A stretch of 64,000 bases of DNA from Pedobacter sp. MC2016-24 (GCF_015223055.1 NZ_JADFBX010000008.1:203421-267420), one strand, 5' to 3'; counted from the first letter of the stretch, positions 8,823 to 19,550 are shown. Notes: generated by a model from the sequence alone, not told the origin. Translations and numbers: made by a program.

Positions 8823-11800
8823 ATGAAAATCTATGCTTTTAACCAAGGCTTGCTGCGTTTGTGGCTGCCGCCAAAATTACTATTGATTATGAGATTAATC
8901 ATAGTGCTGCTCACTGTCTGCTTTCTGCAGGTTAGTGCCTCCACTTTTGGACAAAGAATTACTTTGTCTGAGAAAAATGCTACCCTTGAAAAGGTTCTGC
9001 ATAAAATTGCTTTGCAAGCAGATATCAAAGTTGTGTATGCAGATGATTTTTTACAACAGGCTAAGGCTGTTACCGTAAAGCTGCATGATCAGTTGCTGAC
9101 AGATGCTTTGGATGAAGTGTTTAAAAACCAAATATTGAGTTATGTACTAAAGGACAATACCATCATTGTAAAACAGAAAGAAGTTTCACTTCTGGATAAG
9201 GTGCTTGCTGTTTTAATAAATATTGATATTAAAGGGACTGTGACAGACAGTGGGGGATTACCCTTGCCTGGAGCATCTGTAAAAGTAAAAGGAACAGATC
9301 GGGGGACCGTTACCAATAGTAAGGGAGAATTTTATTTTCAAAACGTAGACGAGCATGCTGAGTTAGAGATTTCTTATATAGGTTTTAAGACTCAGACTTT
9401 AACGGTTGACAATAAAACGGAATTAAACGTGGTATTGCTACCTGCTGAAGGTCAGGGACTGGATGAGGTGGTTGTTGTTGCTTTCGGAACACAGAAAAAA
9501 GAAACAGTAACCGGAGCAATTTCCTCCATCTCTACAAGGGAGATCAAGCAGAGTCCGGCGGCAAACTTGGCTGTAACCCTTGCGGGAAGACTTCCAGGTT
9601 TAACCACCATTCAGACAAGTGGAGAACCTGGGCGTGACTTGACACAGCTTTTCTTGCGCGGAATGCGGAGTTTGAACGGACAGTCGCCATTAATCCTGGT
9701 AGATGGGATACCGCGTGAAATCACCTATGTTGACCCTAACGAAGTTTCTGACGTAACCATCTTAAAAGATGCATCAGCTACCGCCATGTTTGGGGTTAGG
9801 GGAGCCAACGGTGTAATTTTAGTGACCACCAGACGCGGAACGTCTGAAATCCCGGAAATATCATTTTCCAGTGAATATGGTATCCAGCAGTTCAACAGGA
9901 CCCCGGATCCCGTAAATGCGGCTGAACTTGCCGAATTAACCAATCAGGCCTATAAGAACAGTGGCCTAGCTCCTTTATATTCAGACGAGACCATACTTCA
10001 TTACCGTAATCAGGATCAACCTAATATTTATCCAGACAATAATTGGGTAGACATGCTTACGAACAGCAACACCAAACAACAGCGATATAACTTAAATGTA
10101 AACGGAAGCGGAAAAGCTGTCAGCTATTTTGTGAATGCGGGATACTTGTACCAGGATGGCCTTTGGAAAACAGATCAAAAAGACTATGACGTAAATAGTT
10201 CATTAAAACGGTATAACTTCCGTTCAAATATAGATTTGAAACTAAATAAAAATTTAAAAGCTTTCCTCAATTTGGGGGGATATCTTGAAACTTTAAACGC
10301 GCCTAATCCGGATATTAGCACAACTCAATTGCTATATTACCTCTATGTAAATCCAGCGAATGCACAAGGTCCACTTACGCCGGATGGACAAATTGTAGTA
10401 CCTACCATTGGTAAACACCCTCCTTACGGTTTTATAAACCGTTCCGGTTATAAGCAAGAGAAAAGAACAAATATCACCGCCTCTTATGGCATGGAACATA
10501 AGCTTGATTTTGTAACCCCTGGGTTATCAGCAAAATTAATCGCATCATTTGATGCGAGAACAATTTATCAGTTAAATGCGAGGCAAACTTTTCAACGTTG
10601 GCTGGCCGAAGTAGATACGGAAAATGATAAGGTAAGTTATAGGAAATTAGCTGGTTATGAGAATACACCTTTGTCGCTTGCAACTAACGCCACCTACCTG
10701 TCTTATTTTAACATGCAGGCTTTCATGAATTATAACCGGACGTTTAATGATCATACGGTAACCGGCTTATTGCTCTATCAGCAGGATGAACGTATTGAGC
10801 CTAACGACCGCTTACCGTATAGGACTATGGGCTTATCCAGTAGATTCACTTATGGATTTAAAAACCGTTATTTCCTCGAATTTAATGCTGGGTACAACGG
10901 TTCTGAACAATTTAGGAGTGGTAACCGCTTTGGTTTCTTTCCATCCATTTCTGCTGGTTGGGTAATTTCGAATGAAAAATTCTTTCAGCAGTTTACAGAC
11001 ATCAATTCTTTAAAAATTCGCGGATCTTATGGAAAAGTAGGGAATGATCGTTTAGGCAGCAGGAGATTCTTATATCTTGATGACATTAAGCAGATTGGAA
11101 ATGTGTATAGTGGTAGTATTGGTCAGGGTACATCAATTACAGAGGTCGCTACTGGGAATCCGAACATTCAGTGGGAAGTAACCCATAAGGCAAATTTGGG
11201 CTTAGAAATCGGTTTATTTAAATCGCTCAACTTAAACGTCGATGTGTTTTCAGAGAAAGTGGATAATATGTTGATCAATAGGAGGATGGTATCGGCTGTT
11301 CTGGGTATGAGTGGGTTGCCTCCAATGAATATCGGCAAAATGGAGAACAAAGGTTTTGAGATGGAGTTAAAATATCAGAAACAACTTTCTAAAGATTGGT
11401 CCTTGTTATCCAGTGTAAATTTTAATTACGCCAAAAACAATGTTGTATTTACTGACGAACCTATAAAACCTGCTGATTATGCTTACAGATATTATGAGCA
11501 AGGGTTCTCCTACGGGCAGAACTTTGGTTTGAGATCAAATGGTTTTTGGAGCAGCGCCGATGAAATAACAGCTTCGAAACTACAGTACAGAATTGGTTTA
11601 GGAAATCCCAGACCAGGGGATCTTAAATACATTGATCAGAACAATGATCAGATTATAGATGAAAAAGATATTGTTCCGATCGGTGCCAGCATAATTCCAC
11701 AATATACTTTTGGTGCTGCTTTTAGTGTGCGTTTTAAGAGTTTCGATTTCTCATTCCTGTTGCAGGGAATGGCTAAAGTAGATAAGTTTTATGGTGGTGG

Positions 11801-12176
11801 AATTGGTATATCTGAATATGCGGATGCTTTAAATGTATTTTTTGACATACACAGGAATGCATGGACGCCTGAACGGCAAGCCAATGGTTCAAAAATCACT
11901 TATCCTGCACTAGCCAATGGGCTCAATACCAATTCTTATAGAAATGACTATTTCACCTGGGATGCTTCTTTCATTCGTTTAAAGAATTTTGAGATCGGCT
12001 ATTTCATTCCAAGCTCAAAAAAATGGGGTGTTCAGAACTTCCGTGTGTATGTCAACGCGCAAAATCCGATTACCTGGGACCGTCTGAAGACTAAATCAGT
12101 TGATCCTGAAGTCAATGATACGGGAAGTTATCCCATGCAGCGTATTTTTAATTTGGGTGTAAACATTGTTTTCTAA
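8823..12176 (+). CDS. SusC/RagA-type TonB-linked outer-membrane transporter with STN domain (locus 1)
   Basis: An 1117-residue oligosaccharide importer of the outer membrane. Order: an N-terminal segment with WLPPKLLLIM, then a signal peptide ending near residue 43 (STFGQ), an STN signalling domain (about 47-118), a carboxypeptidase-like domain (about 136-205, IKGTVTDSGGLPLPGASV), a plug (about 215-340, LDEVVVVAFGTQKKETVTGAI and LILVDGIPR, VTILKDASATAMFGVRGANGVI), and a barrel ending NLGVNIVF. The STN domain contacts FecR, matching the sigma/anti-sigma pair just upstream. It forms a lidded complex with the SusD protein encoded 11 bp downstream. Substrate is inferred from neighbours to be a rhamnose-containing glycan. 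Confidence 0.94.
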   Translation: MKIYAFNQGLLRLWLPPKLLLIMRLIIVLLTVCFLQVSASTFGQRITLSEKNATLEKVLHKIALQADIKVVYADDFLQQAKAVTVKLHDQLLTDALDEVFKNQILSYVLKDNTIIVKQKEVSLLDKVLAVLINIDIKGTVTDSGGLPLPGASVKVKGTDRGTVTNSKGEFYFQNVDEHAELEISYIGFKTQTLTVDNKTELNVVLLPAEGQGLDEVVVVAFGTQKKETVTGAISSISTREIKQSPAANLAVTLAGRLPGLTTIQTSGEPGRDLTQLFLRGMRSLNGQSPLILVDGIPREITYVDPNEVSDVTILKDASATAMFGVRGANGVILVTTRRGTSEIPEISFSSEYGIQQFNRTPDPVNAAELAELTNQAYKNSGLAPLYSDETILHYRNQDQPNIYPDNNWVDMLTNSNTKQQRYNLNVNGSGKAVSYFVNAGYLYQDGLWKTDQKDYDVNSSLKRYNFRSNIDLKLNKNLKAFLNLGGYLETLNAPNPDISTTQLLYYLYVNPANAQGPLTPDGQIVVPTIGKHPPYGFINRSGYKQEKRTNITASYGMEHKLDFVTPGLSAKLIASFDARTIYQLNARQTFQRWLAEVDTENDKVSYRKLAGYENTPLSLATNATYLSYFNMQAFMNYNRTFNDHTVTGLLLYQQDERIEPNDRLPYRTMGLSSRFTYGFKNRYFLEFNAGYNGSEQFRSGNRFGFFPSISAGWVISNEKFFQQFTDINSLKIRGSYGKVGNDRLGSRRFLYLDDIKQIGNVYSGSIGQGTSITEVATGNPNIQWEVTHKANLGLEIGLFKSLNLNVDVFSEKVDNMLINRRMVSAVLGMSGLPPMNIGKMENKGFEMELKYQKQLSKDWSLLSSVNFNYAKNNVVFTDEPIKPADYAYRYYEQGFSYGQNFGLRSNGFWSSADEITASKLQYRIGLGNPRPGDLKYIDQNNDQIIDEKDIVPIGASIIPQYTFGAAFSVRFKSFDFSFLLQGMAKVDKFYGGGIGISEYADALNVFFDIHRNAWTPERQANGSKITYPALANGLNTNSYRNDYFTWDASFIRLKNFEIGYFIPSSKKWGVQNFRVYVNAQNPITWDRLKTKSVDPEVNDTGSYPMQRIFNLGVNIVF

Positions 12177-12187
12177 AATTTATCAGA

Positions 12188-13963
12188 ATGATCATGCAAA
12201 ATAAAATAAATAAACTCCTTTGTATTATTCTCCTATTGTCTGCCAGCAGCTGTCAGAAATATTTGGACATTACACCTGATGGAAGAATGAGTATGGATGA
12301 AGTTTGGTCATCCAATACAACAGCTGCGGCCTACCTTAACTATGCGTATGAACCTATGCTGTTGTCGCAAGGTGGAACGCAATACTATTGGCATGCTTTT
12401 CTGGAAAGCTGTACGGATCTGTTTCACGATTCGCATGCATCAGACCCGTTGGCGCTAATCTCAAACGGCTGGTACCAGGGAACCTTGTCGCCAACTTACG
12501 ATCCGACAACTATTGGAGATAACAAACCAACTTTAGATGTATTTTGGAGTGGCATTCGCCGTTGTAACGTGTTTTTGATGAATGTTGATAAAGCTGTTTT
12601 TAATGACCCGAGAGAAAAGATTCGCTTAAAAGCAGAAGCCATTGTCCTTAGGGCCTATTATTACATGGAACTTTCCAGAAAATATGGGCCTATGCCTATA
12701 TTAAAAGAACCCCTGCCAATTGATGTGGATTTCTCTACCTTAAAAAGACCTGCAATGCAGGATGTGGCCGGTTTTGTAAATGAAAGCTGGCTGGCGGTTA
12801 AAGATGTTCCTGAATTTCCCTGGCGTTTGCTAAATGCTACTGAAAAGGGCCGGATGACAAAGGCGGTCATGTTGCTGGTACGTGCCCGGGTACAAGCCTT
12901 ATCTGCAAGTCCACTGTGGAACCCAAATCATGAAGCAGAGAAATGGGCTTTGGCAAAGAATTATGCAAGTGAAGGTTTACAATTGCTATCCAGCAATGGA
13001 TATGAACTTTATCACGATGCGACCCTGGGAGAGAAATCTTTTGAAGAGTATTTTTTAACCCCATCAGACCTTGGGGCGGCACCGAGGGACAAGGAAACGA
13101 TTTTGGAGAACAGTAACCTAAATGCATTTTACGGATCAGGATTCCCGTCGTACATCAATGGATTTCCACAACGTCCAGATGCAATTAAAGCTGGATCTTG
13201 TCCAACTCAGGAATTGGTGGACGCATTTGATATGAAAGCTACAGGACTTCCAGCTATTGATCCGCTGAACCGATACCAGGATGCGGGACATCTGAATCCC
13301 AACTATGTCAATCAATCAGGATACGATCCTTTAAATCCCTATGTAGGTCGCGACCCTCGTTTCTATGCAACCGTATTGTATAATGGTGCCTATAGTCCGG
13401 GTACAGGTATAACTCTACAGACCTATGTTGGGGGTGCATCGGAAATCAGGAAAAGAGATGTTTCGTATTCTCCAACCGGGTATTATTTAAGGAAATACAT
13501 CAATCAGAATAGCCCACCTCACCAAAGTCCGGGAACACCCTGGAAGAGAATGCGGTTTGCTGAATTCTATCTGTTGTTGGCAGAGGCAGAAAATGAATTA
13601 AATGGTCCTAATCAGAATGTCTATTTGGCTTTGAAGCCTGTTAGAGACCGCGCCCATATGCCTAATATCAAATCTGCCATTACGTCGAAAGAAGAAGCAA
13701 GAGCTTATATTCAAAAAGAATGGACCACAGAGTTTGCGCTGGAGGAACAACGGTTCTGGAATGTCAGGAGATGGAAAATACTCGATCAGACAGATAAACT
13801 GGTCACAGGTATGCAGATTACTAAAACCGGTACGAATTCCTTCACTTATCAGCGGGTTCCGGTATTCGAACGTAAGTCCTGGGAAGCGAGATTCCTGATT
13901 TTTCCAATTCCAAATATAGAAATTGCTATTTATGGGGCCGCATGGCAAAATCCTGGTTGGTAG
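12188..13963 (+). CDS. SusD/RagB-family glycan-binding lipoprotein (locus 1)
   Basis: A 591-residue surface lipoprotein with signal peptide and lipobox SASSC (lipidated Cys near residue 24), followed by KYLDITPDGRMSMDEVW, a typical SusD N-terminus. The helical TPR-like core is visible in IRLKAEAIVLRAYYYMELSRKYGPMPIL, and the C-terminal RagB/SusD signature in FAEFYLLLAEAENELNG and EERFWNVRRWK-like text (ALEEQRFWNVRRWK). It caps the SusC barrel and binds the polysaccharide. It follows susC by 11 bp and precedes a glycosidase candidate by 47 bp, so it belongs to the same transcription unit. Confidence 0.93.
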   Translation: MIMQNKINKLLCIILLLSASSCQKYLDITPDGRMSMDEVWSSNTTAAAYLNYAYEPMLLSQGGTQYYWHAFLESCTDLFHDSHASDPLALISNGWYQGTLSPTYDPTTIGDNKPTLDVFWSGIRRCNVFLMNVDKAVFNDPREKIRLKAEAIVLRAYYYMELSRKYGPMPILKEPLPIDVDFSTLKRPAMQDVAGFVNESWLAVKDVPEFPWRLLNATEKGRMTKAVMLLVRARVQALSASPLWNPNHEAEKWALAKNYASEGLQLLSSNGYELYHDATLGEKSFEEYFLTPSDLGAAPRDKETILENSNLNAFYGSGFPSYINGFPQRPDAIKAGSCPTQELVDAFDMKATGLPAIDPLNRYQDAGHLNPNYVNQSGYDPLNPYVGRDPRFYATVLYNGAYSPGTGITLQTYVGGASEIRKRDVSYSPTGYYLRKYINQNSPPHQSPGTPWKRMRFAEFYLLLAEAENELNGPNQNVYLALKPVRDRAHMPNIKSAITSKEEARAYIQKEWTTEFALEEQRFWNVRRWKILDQTDKLVTGMQITKTGTNSFTYQRVPVFERKSWEARFLIFPIPNIEIAIYGAAWQNPGW

Positions 13964-14010
13964 GTTGGTGTAATCTGCTGGTTTAAAATTTTTATTCTAA
14001 AATAAGTAAC

Positions 14011-16701
14011 ATGATTTTTAATGTGTTGAAAATCGTCATGGGCTTTGCCATGTCTGTTTTTTGTGCCAGCCTGCAAGCACAGGAAGTGAAACATAGCGTT
14101 CATCTGGTATGGAAAAAGCAGCCGGTAAAGGGAACAGTTGATGTGGAAAACGGTCGCCTGAAAAACATAATGAGTTACCCTGGGCATGTAAAGTTAAAGG
14201 CAAATCATTTCTCCTTTACCAAAACTGAGGCTGCAGGGATTACCATTGAACTCGATCAGGTAAATAATGAACCTGGGCCGGGTGCAACTTTAATACATGT
14301 GCAGACTTCGCAAAACCCATTCTCGTTTTTATGGAGAGATGTGAAATCTGCTTTCCCCATATTTTTACCCGAGCTGGGGGTAGCCGTTTTACATGAAGAA
14401 GACCGACGTACCTATGAGGCTGTAGCGGATGATATAGCTTCCAGGCACCTTAAGACTAAGGTACAGGCCATTGAACTGGCTGAAGAAGCTTCTTTTTTAG
14501 CAGTCGAGAAGAAAGTCAGAAGTTTGAAAGCACCTACATGGCTTGGCATTAGCCGTGATTTCAGAATTTTTGAAATCAACCAAAATTTAACAGATGCCCA
14601 GGGTGGGGGGAATACCATTTCACCTAAACATGCGGTGTCTCCGCTACGCTTAGCAGAGACAAAAAATGCTCCTGTCAGCTATTTTTACACCTTAGGCAGG
14701 GGTATAGGCCCTTTGGAGAATACCGCTAGATATTTGGAGAATGGCAGTTTGCCGATTCTGCACAGTATACTTAGAGATGATGATATAACTTATCATTCCA
14801 CTTCTTTTGTCGCCCTTGAGCAGCAGATACTGGATGCTGCAAACGTAAAAGGAACTTATTTTCTGGTAGCAGATCAGTATAGTGCCGGGCATATGCTAAA
14901 CAAATCGCAAGAGGAAGAAGCAAAACAACATGCAGATGCTGCGCTGAACAGTACTGAAGAGACCGTTTATTTTCAGCAAACTGAAATTGTCAATACCGGT
15001 AAAGTGCCTAGATATGCCTGGTTCATGAATCCAAGATCCAATTACCCCTATACCTATGATGCTAAAACAGGCTACTCGGCATATGCTGATAACAGGATTT
15101 TTTGTATCGCCAAACTCAATGGCCTGCCTTTTCCTAATCAAGAAATGGCCATTTTGCTGCAGCCCGGTGAAAAAGCCACATTTGAATTTTACATCCCGCA
15201 CAGCCCCATTTCTGCGCAGCGGGCTGCGGATTTGTCGAAACAGTCTTTTGCAGCTGAGTACATCGCTACCAAACAATACTGGGTGAAAAAGCTGGACAAT
15301 GCGGCTAAAATCCAGGTGCCGGAAAAGCGTGTTAATGACATGATCCAAGCTGGATTACTGCATCTGGATCTCATTACTTATGGTAATGAACCAAAAGGTA
15401 CCCTGGCACCCAATATTGGGGTATACTCGCCAATTGGAACTGAAAGTGCTCCAATCATCCAGTTTTATGCATCAATGGGCTTATCAGATATCGCTAAACG
15501 TTCCTTAAACTATTTTCTGGATAAACAACATGACAATGGCTTTATCCAGAATTTTAATGGATACATGGTAGAAACGGGTGCGGCACTTTGGACAATTGGT
15601 GAATATTATAGGTATACAGGGGATGAGGAATGGATCAGGAACATACTACCTAAGCTGATCAAATCATGTAACTTTTTAATTGACTGGAGAAATCAAAATA
15701 AGATCGATAGCCTAAAAAATAAGGGATATGGAATGATTTCCGGTAAGGTTGCTGATCCTGAAGATCATTTTCATCAGTTCATGTTAAATGGCTACGCCTA
15801 TATGGGTTTGAGCCGTATGGCTGAAATATTGGCTAGAATAGATCCTATGACTGCCAAAAAATTAGCGAAGGAAGCCAGGGAATGGCGGGCAGACATCAGG
15901 GCCTCTTTTTTTCAGTCCATGAGCCGGTCGCCGGTAGTCCCACTGGGAGATGGAACCTGGTGCCAGACTGCACCACCATGGGCGGAAGGAACCGGGCCAA
16001 GAGCGCTTTATTTAAAGAAAGAGAATTTTTGGTCTCACGGTACCTTTACGGTTCCTGACGGATTATTAGGGCCATTATACCTGGTGTTTTGTGAAGTGCT
16101 GGATGTGGGTGAGCCTGCTGCATCTGCTTTACTTCATGTGCATAGTGAATTGTTTTTGCAAGGTAACTCCATGTTCAGTCAACCCTATTACAGCAGACAC
16201 AATTGGTTACAGGTAAAGCGTGGCATGGTAAAGCCCTTTCTTGATACCTATTATCATACGTTCGCTGGATTAGCTGACCGGGAAACGTATACTTTCTGGG
16301 AGCATTTTCATCAGGTAAGTCCACATAAAACCCATGAAGAGGCCTGGTTTTTAATGGAAACACGCTGGATGTTGTATCTGGAACAGGGGGATACGCTTCA
16401 GCTGTTGAAAACCATACCCAGAGCCTGGATGGAAGCAGGTAAAGAAGTGGTTTTATCTGATGTTCAAAGTTATTTTGGAAAAGTTTCATTGCGGATCAGC
16501 TCAAATGTGGGTAGGGGTTACATTGAAGCTGATGTAGTATGCCAGGGGGATAGGAAGCCTGGAACAGTGACCATTAGAGTGCCCCATCCAGCTCGTCAGG
16601 TTCCACTGAAAGTTACAGGAGGTAAATATGATCCGGAAACTGAAACCGTAACGTTACACTCTTTTTCAGGCAAGGCGCATGTCCGACTGGAATATCAATA
16701 A
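14011..16701 (+). CDS. Secreted six-hairpin-type glycosidase candidate
   Basis: An 896-residue exported protein with signal peptide (residues 1-23, ending CASLQAQ). The first 430 residues look like a beta-rich domain. About 440-800 is helix-rich with repeated aromatic and acidic motifs (MIQAGLLHLDLITYG, FIQNFNGYMVETGAALWTIGEYYRYTGDEEWI, WREHFHQ-like EHFHQVSP), which is the pattern of an (alpha/alpha)6 barrel as in several glycoside hydrolase families. The order beta-sandwich, helical barrel, short C-terminal beta domain matches that superfamily. I could not place it in a numbered family. Position between SusD and a sugar symporter supports a role in breaking the imported glycan. Confidence 0.6.
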   Translation: MIFNVLKIVMGFAMSVFCASLQAQEVKHSVHLVWKKQPVKGTVDVENGRLKNIMSYPGHVKLKANHFSFTKTEAAGITIELDQVNNEPGPGATLIHVQTSQNPFSFLWRDVKSAFPIFLPELGVAVLHEEDRRTYEAVADDIASRHLKTKVQAIELAEEASFLAVEKKVRSLKAPTWLGISRDFRIFEINQNLTDAQGGGNTISPKHAVSPLRLAETKNAPVSYFYTLGRGIGPLENTARYLENGSLPILHSILRDDDITYHSTSFVALEQQILDAANVKGTYFLVADQYSAGHMLNKSQEEEAKQHADAALNSTEETVYFQQTEIVNTGKVPRYAWFMNPRSNYPYTYDAKTGYSAYADNRIFCIAKLNGLPFPNQEMAILLQPGEKATFEFYIPHSPISAQRAADLSKQSFAAEYIATKQYWVKKLDNAAKIQVPEKRVNDMIQAGLLHLDLITYGNEPKGTLAPNIGVYSPIGTESAPIIQFYASMGLSDIAKRSLNYFLDKQHDNGFIQNFNGYMVETGAALWTIGEYYRYTGDEEWIRNILPKLIKSCNFLIDWRNQNKIDSLKNKGYGMISGKVADPEDHFHQFMLNGYAYMGLSRMAEILARIDPMTAKKLAKEAREWRADIRASFFQSMSRSPVVPLGDGTWCQTAPPWAEGTGPRALYLKKENFWSHGTFTVPDGLLGPLYLVFCEVLDVGEPAASALLHVHSELFLQGNSMFSQPYYSRHNWLQVKRGMVKPFLDTYYHTFAGLADRETYTFWEHFHQVSPHKTHEEAWFLMETRWMLYLEQGDTLQLLKTIPRAWMEAGKEVVLSDVQSYFGKVSLRISSNVGRGYIEADVVCQGDRKPGTVTIRVPHPARQVPLKVTGGKYDPETETVTLHSFSGKAHVRLEYQ

Positions 16702-16737
16702 ATATTAAATCATAAAATAGATCGTAACAACTGAAGT

Positions 16738-18360
16738 ATGACCGGAAATACCATTGACATCCTTACCATTGCAGGCTATTTTTTACTCATTCTTTGTGTC
16801 GGACTTTGGTCTGCCCGTGGAAAAAAAGGCACTGCCGCAAATTACTTTGTGTCCAAAGGGACGCTTCCCTTCTGGGCTATTGGTGCTGCTTATGTTGCCT
16901 CAGGATTAAATCCAGAGCAACTGATCGGGATGAACGGAATGGGCTATATGGTGGGATTGCCATTGGTAAACTCCTATCTGATTGCCATTGTGGTATATAG
17001 CGCACTGATCTTCTTTTTCTTCCCGCTATATCTGCGGAACAACATCATGACCATGCCACAATACATGGGGGCCAGGTTTGATGTGAAAAGTCAGAACATT
17101 TTTAGTGTATTGCTGCTGCTGAGCTATATTCTGCTGAACTTATCGGTGATTCTGTATGGCGGGGCAAAGCTTTTTCAGGGAATTTATGGTGTGCCGATCT
17201 GGCTGGGGGTACTGATTTTAGGTATCGTTGCCGGCTTGTATACCATGTATGGAGGGATGAAATTTGTGATCAATGCAGCGCTGTTTGACTTTGTATTGGT
17301 TTTTGCAGCCGGAGCGGTGCTGTTTATCCTGGGGTATATGAAGTTAAACAATGGCTGGAGTGATGTAGTTAAACATGCCCCTGGTGGCTTTCACCTCATG
17401 CAGCCAACGGATACTGCTGTGATGCCATGGCATGCGGTTTTATTTTCTTTATTTAATCTGCAGCTGTTTTATTCCTGCATCAACCAGGCCTTGGTACAAA
17501 GGGGGCTGGGTGCCAAAACTGAATGGGATGTGCGTATGGCAATCATCCTGGCGGCAGCTTTTGTGTTATTCCGTCCTTTTATCGAGATCTTTCCGGGAAT
17601 GATTGCCCGTGCGTTGGCCTTTACCGGCCATGAAGAATTTCGGGTAATGCCAGGCGAGGTTGACAACGTGTATCCGATGCTGATCAAGAACCTGATCCCC
17701 GAGGGACTGAAAGGCCTGGTATTGATCGGCACCCTGGCTACGGTGATGTCTACCACGGCTGCTTTTTTGAATTCCATTTCGACCCTGTTTACCTATGATG
17801 TGTATAAAAAGTGGATCAACAAAGGAGCCAATGACAAGAAACTGGTCAAAGTTGGGATTTATACAACGCTCTCTTTAATGGTATTCAGCATTCTTTATGC
17901 CCCGGTGATAGAGAACTTTGGGGGTATATTTTTATACTTCCAATCGCTGAGTACCTACCTTGCTGTCCCGGTAGCCACCTGCTTTTTGTTTGGGATGTTC
18001 TGGAAGCGGGCAACGCCTGCGGCTGCTTTAGCAGTGATGATTGTAGGGATACCTCTAGGTTTAATGATCCAATGGCTGTTGATACCAGCGCTGTTTTCAG
18101 CCGAAATTATTGCCAGATACAGTTTAACCAATTTCTATGTCACAGGGGGAATTACCCAGGTTTTCTGTGCCAGTATGATGGTAATGGTGAGTCTGTATAC
18201 CAGACCAAGGCAGCTTGCTGAAATTCAATCCTTATTATGGTCGGGCAGACTGTTGCGTTTACCCGCTGATGAGCCGAAGCGTGTATGGTGGCAATCGGTA
18301 TGGCTGTGGTGGGGCGTAATGGTGGTCATTTACACTATAGTGTATTGCCTGTTGTGGTAA
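16738..18360 (+). CDS. Sodium:solute symporter (SSS family), sugar transporter
   Basis: A 540-residue inner-membrane protein with about 13-14 hydrophobic helices, starting DILTIAGYFLLILCVGLWSAR and including NYFVSKGTLPFWAIGAAYVASGLNPEQLIGMNGMGY, the helix 1/2 pattern of SGLT-like transporters. TMYGGMKFVINAALFDF and LIGTLATVMSTTAAFLNSISTLFTYDVYKKW further match the family core and the helix that helps bind sodium. It probably brings a monosaccharide or sugar derivative from the periplasm into the cytoplasm for the catabolic enzymes encoded downstream. It follows the glycosidase candidate by 36 bp. Confidence 0.9.
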   Translation: MTGNTIDILTIAGYFLLILCVGLWSARGKKGTAANYFVSKGTLPFWAIGAAYVASGLNPEQLIGMNGMGYMVGLPLVNSYLIAIVVYSALIFFFFPLYLRNNIMTMPQYMGARFDVKSQNIFSVLLLLSYILLNLSVILYGGAKLFQGIYGVPIWLGVLILGIVAGLYTMYGGMKFVINAALFDFVLVFAAGAVLFILGYMKLNNGWSDVVKHAPGGFHLMQPTDTAVMPWHAVLFSLFNLQLFYSCINQALVQRGLGAKTEWDVRMAIILAAAFVLFRPFIEIFPGMIARALAFTGHEEFRVMPGEVDNVYPMLIKNLIPEGLKGLVLIGTLATVMSTTAAFLNSISTLFTYDVYKKWINKGANDKKLVKVGIYTTLSLMVFSILYAPVIENFGGIFLYFQSLSTYLAVPVATCFLFGMFWKRATPAAALAVMIVGIPLGLMIQWLLIPALFSAEIIARYSLTNFYVTGGITQVFCASMMVMVSLYTRPRQLAEIQSLLWSGRLLRLPADEPKRVWWQSVWLWWGVMVVIYTIVYCLLW

Positions 18361-18391
18361 GTGAAATTATCCTTTACTGGTAAATGGTAAT

Positions 18392-19540
18392 ATGAAAAAT
18401 TTAAATATGAGGAAATATTTTTTGTTGATTTCTGTAGTGCTATTGAATATTCATTTTGCGAATGGGCAAGGTAAGGTGATGGAAAAATTGAAATGGTGGG
18501 ATCCGCAGCAGAGCAACGCACCCGTTGTTGAAGGTCAGGGCTGGCCAAATGAACTGAAGAATTTCTATGATCGGTTACCTGCAAGGGCGGAGCAATCTGT
18601 AAGAAAATGGTTGTGGGACTTTTCAAGGAATTCTGCAGGTTTAAATTTAAAGTTTATGACGGATGCGGAAACCATTGAGATCAGATATGTTTTGGAAAAT
18701 AAGGAGCGTTCGATGTTTCACTTTCCCGCCACTGGAGTTAGCGGGATTGATCTTTATTCTTTAAATAAAGATGGGAGTTGGGCCTGGGCCGATAACGTCC
18801 CTGCCTTAGGAGACACAATTGTATACAGGTATGAAAACTTAAACTTAAATAATGCTGATTATATAGATGGGAGAGTGTACCAGCTTTATTTACCACTTTA
18901 TAATAACGTAAAGTGGTTGAAAATTGGCGTACCGGAAAAAAATCAGTTTATACCAGTCCCACCCCGTACTGAAAAGCCTATTGTTGTTTATGGAACGTCA
19001 ATAGCACAAGGTGGCTGCGCTTCACGTGCTGGAATGGCCTGGACTGCCATATTGGAACGAGAATTAGGCATCCCACTGATCAATTTAGGTTTTTCAGCTA
19101 ATGGAAGGGTAGAACCCGAAGTAATTGATTTAATAAATGAAATAGATGCTAAGGTATTCGTGATAGATTGTTTACCGAATTTGAATGCCAACAACCCATC
19201 AGCAGCTAAGGAAATAGAAGAGAAATATATAAACGCTGTAAAGAAAATAAGAACAAAGCATCCAAAAACACCCGTATTACTGACCGGATATTCAGGCTTT
19301 ATTGGGAACAGATTGGATAGTGGAAAACGTAATACGGCCATAAATCTTAATCAAACTCTGGATCTGGCTTATAGAAGATTAAAAGCGGAAGGTGTCAAGG
19401 CTATTTATTTGCTCCCGGGACGCAAATTGTACCTGGGCACAGATGGTACAGTAGACGGATTGCATCCCAGTGATTTGGGCATGCACAGGCATGCGATGGC
19501 CTATAAAGAGATTCTCCAAAAGATTTTGAAACTGAACTAG
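18392..19540 (+). CDS. Secreted SGNH/GDSL-family hydrolase, probable carbohydrate esterase
   Basis: A 382-residue exported protein. The signal peptide is visible (MRKYFLLISVVLLNIHFANGQ, from an internal ATG at 18410 or the upstream ATG at 18392). The first 190 residues form a beta-rich domain. The SGNH catalytic domain occupies about 195-380 with block I YGTSIAQGG (nucleophile Ser), an Asn in NLGFSANGR (block II) and the C-terminal Asp-His pair in GLHPSDLG. This arrangement is typical of bacterial carbohydrate esterases that remove acyl groups from polysaccharides. Alternative: a rhamnogalacturonan acetyl esterase-like enzyme specifically, which the neighbours suggest but the sequence alone does not prove. 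Confidence 0.82.
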   Translation: MKNLNMRKYFLLISVVLLNIHFANGQGKVMEKLKWWDPQQSNAPVVEGQGWPNELKNFYDRLPARAEQSVRKWLWDFSRNSAGLNLKFMTDAETIEIRYVLENKERSMFHFPATGVSGIDLYSLNKDGSWAWADNVPALGDTIVYRYENLNLNNADYIDGRVYQLYLPLYNNVKWLKIGVPEKNQFIPVPPRTEKPIVVYGTSIAQGGCASRAGMAWTAILERELGIPLINLGFSANGRVEPEVIDLINEIDAKVFVIDCLPNLNANNPSAAKEIEEKYINAVKKIRTKHPKTPVLLTGYSGFIGNRLDSGKRNTAINLNQTLDLAYRRLKAEGVKAIYLLPGRKLYLGTDGTVDGLHPSDLGMHRHAMAYKEILQKILKLN

Positions 19541-19550
19541 CTCACTGAGA

